Below are positions 7,550 through 14,831 of a stretch of DNA of 17,168 bases, in pieces. The stretch's first letter is position 1; each line of letters opens with the position of its first letter. Under the pieces are notes generated by a model, which was given only the letters and a program-made list of their open reading frames with translations, had not been told where the DNA came from and did no database searches. The position numbers and the translations under genes were made by a program. The stretch is from Anaerozeibacter sp031551775 (GTDB lineage: Bacteria; Bacillota; Clostridia; Christensenellales; Aristaeellaceae). Location of the stretch: NCBI GenBank assembly GCA_031551775.1, contig JAVBND010000056.1, positions 1 to 17,168 on the forward strand, given 5' to 3'.

Positions 7550-7813
7550 GGCCCCAAAGGGGCCAAAACCCCGCCGCAAACCCCAGGGAGGCCCCAAAGG
7601 GGCCAAACCCCCGCCGCAAACCCCAGGGAGGCCCCAAAGGGGCCGAACCCCGCCGCAAACCCCAGGGAGGTACCGGAGGGGCCAAGGCCCCGCCGTAACC
7701 CCGGGGAGGCCCCAAAGGGGCCAAAACCCCGCCGTAACCCCAGGGAGGTACCGGAGGGGCCAAGGCCCCGCCGTAACCCCGGGGAGGTATCGGAGGGGCC
7801 GAGCCCCTCCGAT
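7550..7813. repeat. Tandem 39-40 bp palindromic repeat array inside the peptide operon
   Basis: Six full units start at 7550, 7590, 7630, 7669, 7708 and 7747, with a seventh diverged half-unit at 7786. Type A units begin GGCCCCAAAGGGGCC, itself a 6-bp stem with an AAA loop. Type B units begin GGTACCGGAGGGGCC and then AAGGCCCC. Both continue with ACCCCGCCG(C/T)AA-CCCC-GGGA. The order is A-A-A-B-A-B-B'. The last unit ends in an 11-bp perfect hairpin, ATCGGAGGGGC (7789-7799) with GCCCCTCCGAT (7803-7813). There are no unique spacers, so this is not CRISPR. Every unit can fold in the mRNA of the binding protein-permease junction. The reading frames that cross it are low-complexity and lack ribosome sites. 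Confidence 0.85.
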
Positions 7814-7823
7814 TTCAATCGTA

Positions 7824-7928
7824 CCGGCGGCGTGTACGCCGGGGCGGGCGGTATTCCGCAGCCGAAGGCGGAGGAATGCACACCCGCACTCAGCGCCGCC
7901 CGGAAACCCCGCAGGGTTTCAGGCGCTG
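7824..7928. repeat. Two further hairpins in the operon spacer
   Basis: CCGGCG (7824-7829) pairs with CGCCGG (7837-7842). A nested hairpin follows: CAGCGCC (7891-7897) pairs with GGCGCTG (7922-7928), and inside it GAAACCC (7903-7909) pairs with GGGTTTC (7914-7920) around a CGCA loop. The string GCGCCGCCCGGA near 7893 also occurs near 935 in the hairpin cluster after the operon, so this element probably belongs to a dispersed family. No T-run follows. Confidence 0.6.
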
Positions 7929-7945
7929 TGCCCCCGTTCCTTATT

Positions 7946-7982
7946 CATCGAAAAGATTTGGCGAAGCCAAAGCTTTTCGATG
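7946..7982 (-). repeat. Long stem-loop just after the binding-protein stop codon
   Basis: CATCGAAAAG (7946-7955) and CTTTTCGATG (7973-7982) form the outer stem, and TTTGGC (7957-7962) with GCCAAA (7966-7971) forms the inner stem around a GAA loop. There is a single A/G mismatch between the two stems. On the minus strand it begins about 6 nt after the binding-protein stop. The bases after it are not T-rich, so it looks more like a 3'-end barrier or partial terminator than a full intrinsic terminator. Confidence 0.65.
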
Positions 7983-7988
7983 AGGGCG

Positions 7989-9515
7989 TCAGCCCTTCGT
8001 CAGATATTTGCAGAAATACACGTTGAAGGGGCTGACGTAGAGGTTCTCGATGTTCTTGGCGGCCGCGAACGCGAAGCCGTTCCTGAACAGCGGGATGACG
8101 TTGGCGTTGTCGTTGATCCTCTGCTGGATCTCCCAGTACATCGAAACGCGCTTTGCCTCGTCCATCTCGGCATTGGCCGCGGTGTTGAGCTCGTCAAGCT
8201 CCACGTCGTTGAGGCCGGTGTACCACGCCTGGCACTGGTCATAATCCACCGTCCAGCCGGTGACGCCCGAGGGATCGATGTAGTCGTCAACCCACTGCAA
8301 GATGGTCGCCTGATGGTTGAGGGACTTGTACTTGTCGGAAAGCGCGGCGGATTCAAGCAGCTCGATCTGCATGTTGAAGCCGGCCTCGGCAACCTGCGCC
8401 TGCATGAGGATGGCGGCTTGCTCATAGACCGCGGAGCCGGAGCGGATGGAGACGGTAAAGTCCACGCCGTTGGGGTAGCCCGCGTCGGCGAGCATCTGCT
8501 TGGCGACCTCGGGCTGGTAGCCGATCACGGGGATGTCGCTGTTCCACCACTTGCCCTGGGTCTCGGACACGAGTGCGGCAACGGGCGCGCCGAACTCGCC
8601 CGCGATCACGTCGCTCATCTCCTGCTTGTTGAGCGCGTAGTACAGCGCCTGGCGCACCTTGACGTCGTCAAAAGGCGCCTTGGTGGTGTTGAGGATCAGG
8701 TAGCGGATCTGGGTGGAGGCGAACATGGTGAGGTTGAGGTTGGGGTCGTTCTCGACCACCGGCAAAAGCGACATGGCGATGTCGTCGGCAATGTCGATCT
8801 GGCCGGACTGGAGCTGCATGAGGCGGGTGTTGTCGTCGGAGACGATCTTGATTTGCAGGTTCGCCGTCTTGGGATAGCCTTCCTCGTGGTAGTAGGGGTT
8901 GGCCACAAAGTCGAGGCGGTCGCCGCGCACCCATTCCTTGAGCATGTAGGGGCCGGTGCCCAGCGGGTTCATGTTGTAGAACTCTTCGCCCACTTTTTCA
9001 TAGTAGGCCTTTGAGCCCACGACCATGTTGAAGTTGCACAGCTGCGCCAGGAAGGGCGCCCAGGGCTGCTTGAGCGTGATGACGACCTGCGCGTCGGTCG
9101 CTTCAACCTTGTCGATGGCTTCGGCGACAAAGGCATAGGCGCTGGTCTCGGTGTCGCGCGCGCGGTAGAAAGACCATTCCCAGTCCGCGCCCGTAACCGG
9201 CGTGCCGTCCGAGAATTTCACGCCCGGGAGCAGGTTAAAGGTATACACCGTGCCGTCCTCGCTGACGCTCCAGTCGGTGGCGAGGCAGGGGATGATGTCC
9301 GTGCAGTCCTCGTTGATGGTGACCAGGCCCTCGTAAACCTGCGAGGTGGGAATGACTTCCGCGCCGCCCACGTCCGGAGCGTTGGGGTCAAGGTAGAGCG
9401 GGTCGTTGAGCCGCCCGATCACGATGGTGTCCGCGCCCGCGGCGCAGGCGCCGATCGCCGACAGGCATAGCGCCAGGGTCAGGATGACGGATAAGAGAGC
9501 CGATCGCTTCTTCAT
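7989..9515 (-). CDS. Extracellular solute-binding lipoprotein, family 5 (DppA/OppA-like)
   Basis: The product has 508 residues, normal for family 5 binding proteins that capture peptides or related ligands outside the cell. A basic, hydrophobic N-terminus ends in IGAC with Cys24 as the likely lipidated residue. Family motifs include QVYEGLV (59-65), VYTFNLLPGVKFSDG (90-104), NPLGTGPY (183-190) and, later, DDVKVRQALYYALNKQEM. The frame is open further upstream to 9587, but the ATG at 9515 has GGAGG well placed and begins the signal peptide, so it is the real start. It heads the operon, 60 nt below a strong promoter. The hairpin-rich spacer after it would favour more binding protein than transporter. 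The ligand cannot be read from the sequence. Confidence 0.93.
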   Translation of the reverse strand: MKKRSALLSVILTLALCLSAIGACAAGADTIVIGRLNDPLYLDPNAPDVGGAEVIPTSQVYEGLVTINEDCTDIIPCLATDWSVSEDGTVYTFNLLPGVKFSDGTPVTGADWEWSFYRARDTETSAYAFVAEAIDKVEATDAQVVITLKQPWAPFLAQLCNFNMVVGSKAYYEKVGEEFYNMNPLGTGPYMLKEWVRGDRLDFVANPYYHEEGYPKTANLQIKIVSDDNTRLMQLQSGQIDIADDIAMSLLPVVENDPNLNLTMFASTQIRYLILNTTKAPFDDVKVRQALYYALNKQEMSDVIAGEFGAPVAALVSETQGKWWNSDIPVIGYQPEVAKQMLADAGYPNGVDFTVSIRSGSAVYEQAAILMQAQVAEAGFNMQIELLESAALSDKYKSLNHQATILQWVDDYIDPSGVTGWTVDYDQCQAWYTGLNDVELDELNTAANAEMDEAKRVSMYWEIQQRINDNANVIPLFRNGFAFAAAKNIENLYVSPFNVYFCKYLTKG

Positions 9516-9545
9516 GGTTGAGTCCCCTCCTCCATAGTGTTGACC

Positions 9546-9553
9546 ATACGTAT
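9546..9553. promoter_or_regulatory. Possible operator in the peptide-operon leader
   Basis: ATACGTAT is a perfect 8-bp CG-centred palindrome between the predicted transcription start and the ribosome site of the binding-protein gene. A repressor bound here would block elongation. An 8-bp palindrome can occur by chance, so this is weak. Confidence 0.2.
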
Positions 9554-9577
9554 TTTCCTGTGGCTTGAGTTTTATAT

Positions 9578-9606
9578 ATATTAACATCTCTTAATGAGCG
9601 CGTCAA
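9578..9606 (-). promoter_or_regulatory. Sigma-A-type promoter of the peptide-import operon
   Basis: On the minus strand TTGACG (9601-9606) and TAATAT (9578-9583) are separated by 17 bp. Both boxes are near consensus in an AT-rich patch between GC-rich genes. The start codon of the binding protein lies about 55-60 nt downstream. Confidence 0.8.
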
Positions 9607-9665
9607 GGCGCAAAAATCCTCCAATCGCCCCCGTGCGTAAAGATATTTTTACATCGATTTGGCAA

Positions 9666-9699
9666 TAAAAAACAGGCTGCCTCGCGATGAGACAGCCTG
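9666..9699 (-). terminator. Intrinsic terminator of the coiled-coil protein gene
   Basis: On the minus strand an 11-bp stem (CAGGCTGTCTC with GAGGCAGCCTG, 9689-9699 and 9673-9683, one mismatched pair) has a 5-nt loop and is followed at once by TTTTTT (9667-9672). It lies 15 nt past the stop codon. It also keeps transcription from running into the peptide operon promoter. Confidence 0.9.
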
Positions 9700-9713
9700 C
9701 GGGAATGACGGGA

Positions 9714-10370
9714 TCAGCTGTTGGGGGTCGCCTCGCTGAGCTTGCGGGTCAGCTCTTCGATCTGGGCGGTCAGCTCGGCTTCCTTGGCGGCGGCGGCGTC
9801 CTTGACCGCTTTAAGCTCGGCAGCGGCCTGCGTCTTGGCGGCTTCCAGATCCTTGGCGGCGGCGTCCTTCACGCCCTTGAGTTCGCCCGCTGCCTTGTCG
9901 GCGGCGGCCTTGAGGTCGGCGGCGGCTTGATCGGCGGCGGCCTTGAGTTCGGCCTCCTTGGCGGTCAGCGCCTGGGCGTACTCGGCGGCCTTGTCGGCCA
10001 GCGCCTTGGTCTGCCCGGCGGCCTGATCGGCCAACTGGGTGGCGTGATCGGTCGTCTTCGCGGCCAGTTCTTCGGCGGCGGTTTTCAGCTCGGCTTCCTT
10101 GCCTTCAATGGCTTTGGCGTGCGTTTCCACCGCGCTCGCCAGTTCCGCTTCCTTGGCGGTCAATTCTTCGTGTTTGGCTTGGACGGCGTCCTCACCCGTC
10201 TTGACGGCCTCGGCGACGGCATCTTCACCGGCTTTGACGGTGTCCGTGACCTTCTTTTCGTAATCGGCGATGGTGCGGGTCAGGTCACCCTTGGCGTTAA
10301 ACAGCATGACGCCCAGCACCACGGCGACGATCAACACCACGACGAGCAACGGTTTAAGCACTTTATCCAC
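9714..10370 (-). CDS. Membrane-anchored alanine-rich coiled-coil protein
   Basis: The product has 218 residues. A single hydrophobic helix at about 6-24 (KPLLVVVLIVAVVLGVMLF) is followed by roughly 190 residues of Ala/Lys/Glu-rich sequence with no proline until the end and only scattered glycine. Repeated elements such as LTAKEAEL, KAAADQAAADLKAAADKAAGELK and LKAVKDAAA show heptad-like and 11-residue-like spacing, as in coiled coils and LEA/apolipoprotein-like amphipathic helices. The start is GTG with AAGGAGG 8 nt upstream. It has its own promoter and terminator, so it is monocistronic. I recognise no family. A structural or envelope-spanning role is inferred from the architecture only. Low-complexity composition makes similarity searches unreliable. 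Confidence 0.85.
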   Translation of the reverse strand: MDKVLKPLLVVVLIVAVVLGVMLFNAKGDLTRTIADYEKKVTDTVKAGEDAVAEAVKTGEDAVQAKHEELTAKEAELASAVETHAKAIEGKEAELKTAAEELAAKTTDHATQLADQAAGQTKALADKAAEYAQALTAKEAELKAAADQAAADLKAAADKAAGELKGVKDAAAKDLEAAKTQAAAELKAVKDAAAAKEAELTAQIEELTRKLSEATPNS

Positions 10371-10405
10371 GAAAACAGCCTCCTTACATAATAAATGGTC
10401 GGCTT

Positions 10406-10434
10406 AGTGTAACATATCTATAGCTTTTTTTCAA
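10406..10434 (-). promoter_or_regulatory. Promoter of the coiled-coil protein gene
   Basis: On the minus strand TTGAAA (10429-10434) and TACACT (10406-10411) are separated by 17 bp. The predicted start lies about 30 nt before the GTG codon's ribosome site. Confidence 0.75.
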
Positions 10435-10470
10435 TGCCCATAAACTGGTAATCATAATAATTTTGTATGA

Positions 10471-10499
10471 TTGTATCGCCGCCCCGGCAATGCTATAAT
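10471..10499 (+). promoter_or_regulatory. Promoter of the sdaAB-sdaAA operon
   Basis: TTGTAT (10471-10476), a 17-bp spacer and a perfect TATAAT (10494-10499) preceded by TGC form an extended -10 promoter. It is back to back with the promoter of the coiled-coil gene. The leader to the sdaAB ATG is short, about 20 nt. Confidence 0.85.
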
Positions 10500-10524
10500 A
10501 TAGAAAAAACATGAGGAGGCGTTT

Positions 10525-11181
10525 ATGCGCGTCTTTGACATCATCGGACCCATCATGATCGGGCCGTCGAGTTCGCATACGGCGGGCGCGGCGCGCATCG
10601 GGCGCGTCGCACGCTATCTGTTGGGCGAAGGGCCGACGTGCGCGCGCATCGGGCTTTGCGGTTCCTTCGCCGCGACCGCCAAGGGCCATGGCACCGATCG
10701 CGCGCTCATCGCGGGGCTGCTCGACATGGACGTGGACGACGCGCGCATCCGCGAAAGCTTTGACTGCGCGCGCGAGGCCGGCCTTTCCTTCGAATTCTAT
10801 GAAGCGCTCTTGCGCGACGCGCACCCCAACACCGCCGTGATTGAGGTTCGGGGCGCGACGCGCACGTTGACCCTTCGCGCTTCCTCGGTCGGCGGCGGCT
10901 CAATCCGGGTGGAGGAACTCGACGGCCTGCCGGTTTCCTTCACCGGCAGCGCCCACACCCTCATCATTGCCCACCGCGACCAGCCCGGCATGATCGCCCA
11001 GGTGGCGGGCGTCCTGGCCTATCAGGCGGTCAACATCGGCTCAATGCAGGTCTTTCGCGAGGCGCAGGGCGGAACCGCCGTCATGGTGATGGAGGTGGAC
11101 GCGGTGCCGAGCGAGCGCGCCATTCACGCGCTCAACGCCTTGCCCGGAATTGACCGGGCGACGCTTTTATTGAAGCTGTAG
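10525..11181 (+). CDS. sdaAB: L-serine dehydratase, iron-sulfur type, beta subunit
   Basis: The product has 218 residues and forms one half of the oxygen-sensitive [4Fe-4S] L-serine dehydratase, which converts L-serine to pyruvate and ammonia in the cytoplasm. It opens with FDIIGPIMIGPSSSHTAGAARIG, the signature of the beta subunit (GPSSSHTAG at 13-21). The C-terminal ACT domain (about 144-218) begins HTLIIAHRDQPGMIAQVAGVLA and ends ALNALPGIDRATLLLKL; in this family it is regulatory and probably senses serine. The ATG at 10525 is preceded by GAGGAGG. The alpha subunit starts 10 nt after the stop, so the two are co-translated. Confidence 0.97.
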   Translation: MRVFDIIGPIMIGPSSSHTAGAARIGRVARYLLGEGPTCARIGLCGSFAATAKGHGTDRALIAGLLDMDVDDARIRESFDCAREAGLSFEFYEALLRDAHPNTAVIEVRGATRTLTLRASSVGGGSIRVEELDGLPVSFTGSAHTLIIAHRDQPGMIAQVAGVLAYQAVNIGSMQVFREAQGGTAVMVMEVDAVPSERAIHALNALPGIDRATLLLKL

Positions 11182-11191
11182 GAGAAAAAAT

Positions 11192-12040
11192 ATGCTGAAG
11201 CAATACGCGATCGCGGAACTCGTCGCCCAGGCTGCGGGCGGCCCCATCTGGGGGGCGGTGCTGCGCGACCAGGCGGAAACCGACGGGTGCGACGAACAGA
11301 CGCTCATGGACAGGATGGAAAAGGCGCTTACAGTCATGCGCGAAGCGGCGAAGAGCGGCATGGAGCCGGACCTCAAATCGATGTCGGGCCTGACGGGCGG
11401 AGCGGCTTTCAAGCTGCTTCGCGCTGTGCGCGATGGCAAGACAGCCGGCGGAACGCTGATCGGCGAGGCGGCCTCGCGCGCGCTGGCCGTGGCGGAACTC
11501 AACGCCGCCATGGGCCGCATCGTCGCCGCGCCCCCGGCGGGAGCGTGCGGCGTGCTGCCCGGCGTGTTGATCACACTGGGGGAAACCTATGGTTATGACG
11601 ACAGGCAACTGACCCTGGCGCTGTTTACGGCGGCGGGCGTGGGTGAAGTGATCGCCCAGCGCGCCGGCATATCGGGCGCTGAGGGCGGATGCCAGGCGGA
11701 AGTGGGCGCGGCGGCGGCAATGGCGGCGGCGGCGGCGGTGGAGCTACGCGGCGGTACGGCGCAGATGGCCGGCGCGGCGGTGGCTTTTTCGCTCATGAAC
11801 CTGATGGGCCTGGTCTGCGACCCGGTGGGCGGCCTGGTCGAAGTGCCGTGCGTATACCGCAACGTCGCGGGCGTCGCGGTGGCGCTGACGGCCGCGGACA
11901 TGGCCCTTGGCGGCATCGAATCGATCCTTCCCGCCGACGAGGTGATCGACGCCATGGGCAGGGTAGGCCGTATGCTGCCCGGCTCGCTGCGCGAAACCGG
12001 CGAAGGCGGCTGCGCGTCGTGCCCGAGCGCGCGGCGGTAG
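11192..12040 (+). CDS. sdaAA: L-serine dehydratase, iron-sulfur type, alpha subunit
   Basis: The product is the 282-residue catalytic subunit. SGLTGGAAFKL (65-75) is followed by three cluster-binding cysteines in conserved settings: PPAGACGVLPG (Cys119), EGGCQAE (Cys167) and GLVCDPVGGLVEVPC (Cys209, with Cys220 nearby). An Ala-rich helix AAAAMAAAAAVEL (about 173-185) is normal for the family. The C-terminus is LRETGEGGCASCPSARR, with two extra cysteines (274, 277) where many homologues read GGLAATPT. The ribosome site GGAG overlaps the sdaAB stop codon. No clear terminator is seen in the 60 bp before the convergent sulfate operon. Confidence 0.96.
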   Translation: MLKQYAIAELVAQAAGGPIWGAVLRDQAETDGCDEQTLMDRMEKALTVMREAAKSGMEPDLKSMSGLTGGAAFKLLRAVRDGKTAGGTLIGEAASRALAVAELNAAMGRIVAAPPAGACGVLPGVLITLGETYGYDDRQLTLALFTAAGVGEVIAQRAGISGAEGGCQAEVGAAAAMAAAAAVELRGGTAQMAGAAVAFSLMNLMGLVCDPVGGLVEVPCVYRNVAGVAVALTAADMALGGIESILPADEVIDAMGRVGRMLPGSLRETGEGGCASCPSARR

Positions 12041-12100
12041 GTATATAAACCAGAGCGGGTGCGGTTTTTCATGACCGTATCGGCGCTGCTTTATCTGCGC

Positions 12101-13165
12101 TTATTCCCCCACCGTCCGCCCGGCGAGCGCCTGGTTTTTGAGCAGGTAGGCGTTGTTTTCGTCAAAGACGTACATCCGGTAGACGAGCACGCACATTTTT
12201 TCGCCCACGCGCACGGCGCGCCGCTCGAGCGAGCGGTTGGTGGTCAGGATCATGCCGCGCACGTTCAGCTTGAGCTCGAGGAAGCTGCCCCTGAAGGCGA
12301 TTTCCTCAATTATGCCGTCTTCCGCCACGTCCATGACGTCGCGGAATTTCCGGTTGTCGCGCTTGAACGCTTCAACGAATTCAGGGCGCACCACCGCGCG
12401 GCCGATGTCCTTGAGCTTTTCAAAGCCGGTCAGGCGGTCGTAGCCTTCGATGACCGATGAGGCGCCGATGAACTGCGCGACGAAGGGCGTCTTCGGGTGC
12501 TTGTAGATCTCGATGGGGCTGCCCATCTGATTGAGACGCCCGTCCTTGAGAATGATGATTTCGTCGGCCACCTCCACCGCTTCGTCCTGGTCGTGGGTGA
12601 CGAAGATGCTGGTGATGGAGACTTTTCGGATCATTTGCTTGAGCCATCCGCGCAATTCGCTTCGAACCTTGGCGTCGATCGCAGCAAACGGCTCGTCGAG
12701 CAGGAGCAGCTTGGGGTTGGGCGCCAGCGCCCGCGCGAAGGCCACGCGCTGGCGTTGCCCGCCCGAGAGCTGGTTGGGGTAGCGCTTTTCAAGGCCCATA
12801 AGGCCGGTCAGCTCCACGAGTTCCTTGACCCGCGCCTCGGTTTCGGCGCGGCTTTTCTTTTGGACCCTCAGGCCGAACGTGATGTTCTCAAACACCGTCA
12901 TGTAGCGAAACAGCGCGTAATTTTGAAACACAAAGCCCACGCCGCGGCTTGCCGCCGGAGCGTGGTTCACCACGCGCCCGCCGATTGAAATTTCGCCCGA
13001 GTCGGGATTTTCAAGGCCCGCGATCATGCGCAGAATGGTGGTCTTGCCGCTGCCGCTGGGCCCGAGCAGCGCAACCAGACGCCCTTGCCCGACCGAAAAG
13101 CTGACATCCCGCGAAGCTTCGCACGCGCCGAAGTTCTTGTTGACGTTCTTAAGCTCTACGTACAT
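12101..13165 (-). CDS. cysA: Sulfate ABC transporter ATP-binding protein
   Basis: The product is a 354-residue ATPase of the sulfate/thiosulfate importer. It has Walker A GPSGSGKTT (35-43), Q-loop FQNYALFRYMTVFENI, signature LSGGQRQR (133-140), Walker B LLLLDEP (153-159) and H191 in THDQDEA. HAPAASRGVGFVFQNYALF and FAAIDAKVRSELRGWL are characteristic of CysA. A C-terminal regulatory domain of about 110 residues follows. The frame is open to 13297, but that part lies inside the permease gene. The ATG at 13165 has AAGGAG 7 nt upstream, placed in the last codons of cysW. It converges on sdaAA. Confidence 0.95.
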   Translation of the reverse strand: MYVELKNVNKNFGACEASRDVSFSVGQGRLVALLGPSGSGKTTILRMIAGLENPDSGEISIGGRVVNHAPAASRGVGFVFQNYALFRYMTVFENITFGLRVQKKSRAETEARVKELVELTGLMGLEKRYPNQLSGGQRQRVAFARALAPNPKLLLLDEPFAAIDAKVRSELRGWLKQMIRKVSITSIFVTHDQDEAVEVADEIIILKDGRLNQMGSPIEIYKHPKTPFVAQFIGASSVIEGYDRLTGFEKLKDIGRAVVRPEFVEAFKRDNRKFRDVMDVAEDGIIEEIAFRGSFLELKLNVRGMILTTNRSLERRAVRVGEKMCVLVYRMYVFDENNAYLLKNQALAGRTVGE

Positions 13166-13166
13166 C

Positions 13167-13979
13167 CTATGTCTCCTTCTGCTTGCCCTGCCGCTCGACG
13201 AGGCTTCTGACGACCAAAATGACGAGCGCCAGGAACACCAAAATTGAAGAGGCGGCGAAAGCCTCGGCGTAGTGGAATTCGTTGTAGAGGATTTCAATGT
13301 GCAGCGGCAGCGTATTGGTCACGCCGCGCAAATGCCCGGACAGGACCGACACCGCGCCGAATTCGCCCATGGCGCGCGCCGAGCACAGCACCACGCCGTA
13401 GAGCAGCGGCCACTTGATGTGCGGGAATGTGACGCGCCTGAAGATGGTGAAACCGCCCGCGCCCATCAGCGCCGCAGCCTCCTCCTCGCCCCGCCCCTGC
13501 GCGCTTAGGACCGGGATCAGCTCGCGCGATACGTAGGGCAGCGTGGTAAATATGGTCGCAATCAAAACGCCCGGCACCGCGTATACGATTTTGAGGCCGT
13601 GCGCCATCAGGAAGGGATAGAGGGGGCTCGACCGCCCGAACGTCAAAACATAGATCAGCCCCGCGATGACCGGCGAGACCGAGAGCGGCAGATCCATTGC
13701 GGTGGTCAGGAACTTCCTGCCCGGGAAGGTAAACTTGGTCACCGCGTAGGCAGCGAACAGGCCAAGTACCGTGTTGACCGCGACCGCGACGGCCATGGCC
13801 AGAAGCGTAAGTCCGAGTGCCTTGACGGCGTAAGGGTCCAAGATGTGCGCGATATACGGCCCGACGCCGCCCGCGAACGCCTGGAAGAGCACGAACAGGA
13901 GCGGCAACATCAAGAACAATACGACGAATGCTGTTGCCAGGATGATCAGCGCGTGATTTTTGTGGTTTGTCGTCTCCAT
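13167..13979 (-). CDS. cysW: Sulfate ABC transporter permease CysW
   Basis: The product is a 270-residue inner-membrane permease with about six helices. The coupling loop is EEEAAALMGAGGFTIFRRVTFP (165-186) and the CysW hallmark is MGEFGAVSVLSG (204-215). HIEILYNEFHYAEAFAASS is also typical. The ATG at 13979 follows the cysT stop by 12 nt with a modest GAGGG site. It pairs with CysT to form the sulfate channel. Confidence 0.95.
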   Translation of the reverse strand: METTNHKNHALIILATAFVVLFLMLPLLFVLFQAFAGGVGPYIAHILDPYAVKALGLTLLAMAVAVAVNTVLGLFAAYAVTKFTFPGRKFLTTAMDLPLSVSPVIAGLIYVLTFGRSSPLYPFLMAHGLKIVYAVPGVLIATIFTTLPYVSRELIPVLSAQGRGEEEAAALMGAGGFTIFRRVTFPHIKWPLLYGVVLCSARAMGEFGAVSVLSGHLRGVTNTLPLHIEILYNEFHYAEAFAASSILVFLALVILVVRSLVERQGKQKET

Positions 13980-13991
13980 AAGCGCCGCCCT

Positions 13992-14831
13992 CTAGCCCGA
14001 TGTGCGCTTGGCGGCGCGCAATTGTATGGCGTTCATCACGAGCAGCAGCGCAAAGGAGATCACCAGCATCACAAGCGCGATGGCGGTGGCCTCGGCGTAG
14101 TCGAACTCCTGCAATTGCCCCATGATCAAAAGCGGCGCGATCTCGCTTTCATAGGGCCTGTTGCCCGCGATGAAGACCACGCTGCCGTATTCGCCAAGTC
14201 CCCGCGCGAAGGCGAGCGCGAAGCCGGTCAGCGCGGCGGGCGCGAGTTCGGGCAGAATCACGCGGAAAAACGCGCGGCGGCGGCTCGCGCCCAGCATGTG
14301 CGCGGCTTCCTCATAGGAAGGTTCGAGTTTTTCAAGCACCGGCTGCACCGCGCGCACCACGAACGGGATGCCCACGAAGATCAGCGCGATCACGATGCCG
14401 GTTTGCGTGTAGGCGATCCTGACGCCCACGGCGCCAAACAGGCGCCCGACCGGCCCGTTTGGCGATGTCAGCGATGTCAGCGTGATGCCCGCGATGGCGG
14501 TTGGCAGCGCGAACGGCAGCTCGATCAGGGCGTCGATCAGGCGCCTCAGCGGAAAATCGTAGCGCGTGAGCACCCATGAAAGCACCACGCCCATGCCCAG
14601 GTTGACCAGGGCCGCGATGAGCGCCGAGGTCAGGCTGACCCGAAAGCTCGCCATGACGCGCGCGCGCGTCACCGTTTCAAAAAACTCGGCGGGAGAAAGC
14701 GCCAGCGCGCCCGCGGCGAGTGACGCCATGGGGATCAGTACGATCAGGCTGACGACCGTCACCGTCACGCCCAGGCTCGTCTTGAATCCGGGGATCACCC
14801 GGACAGGTTTGGCTTTTTTCATCATCATCAT
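13992..14831 (-). CDS. cysT: Sulfate ABC transporter permease CysT (CysU)
   Basis: The product is a 279-residue permease with about six helices. The coupling loop is YEEAAHMLGASRRRAFFRVILP (173-194) and the CysT hallmark is GEYGSVVFIAGN (213-224), followed by EIAPLLIM. IELPFALPTAIAGITLTSL (103-121) is also typical. The gene starts with four ATG codons in a row (14820-14831) directly after the sbp TAA. No strong ribosome site precedes them, so translation is probably coupled to sbp, and any of the four could initiate. Confidence 0.95.
   Translation of the reverse strand: MMMMKKAKPVRVIPGFKTSLGVTVTVVSLIVLIPMASLAAGALALSPAEFFETVTRARVMASFRVSLTSALIAALVNLGMGVVLSWVLTRYDFPLRRLIDALIELPFALPTAIAGITLTSLTSPNGPVGRLFGAVGVRIAYTQTGIVIALIFVGIPFVVRAVQPVLEKLEPSYEEAAHMLGASRRRAFFRVILPELAPAALTGFALAFARGLGEYGSVVFIAGNRPYESEIAPLLIMGQLQEFDYAEATAIALVMLVISFALLLVMNAIQLRAAKRTSG

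Noticed and set aside
7550..7813. CRISPR array
   Set aside because: The units are directly adjacent with no unique spacers of regular length, and no cas genes are nearby.
7459..7881. A 140-codon minus-strand frame with 13-residue repeats (GFGPFGASLGFAAG-like)
   Set aside because: The repeats come from the 39-40 bp DNA palindromes. All frames through them are open because of GC-rich content, and there is no ribosome site before the start.
7431..9014. A 527-codon open frame on the plus strand over the repeat spacer and the binding-protein gene
   Set aside because: It runs antisense to a clear family 5 binding protein, and its first part is translated GC-rich repeat. It has no ribosome site and no recognisable domain.
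12041..12100. An intrinsic terminator between sdaAA and cysA
   Set aside because: A short AACC/GGTT pairing before TTTTT was considered, but a 4-bp stem is too weak. No better hairpin was found.
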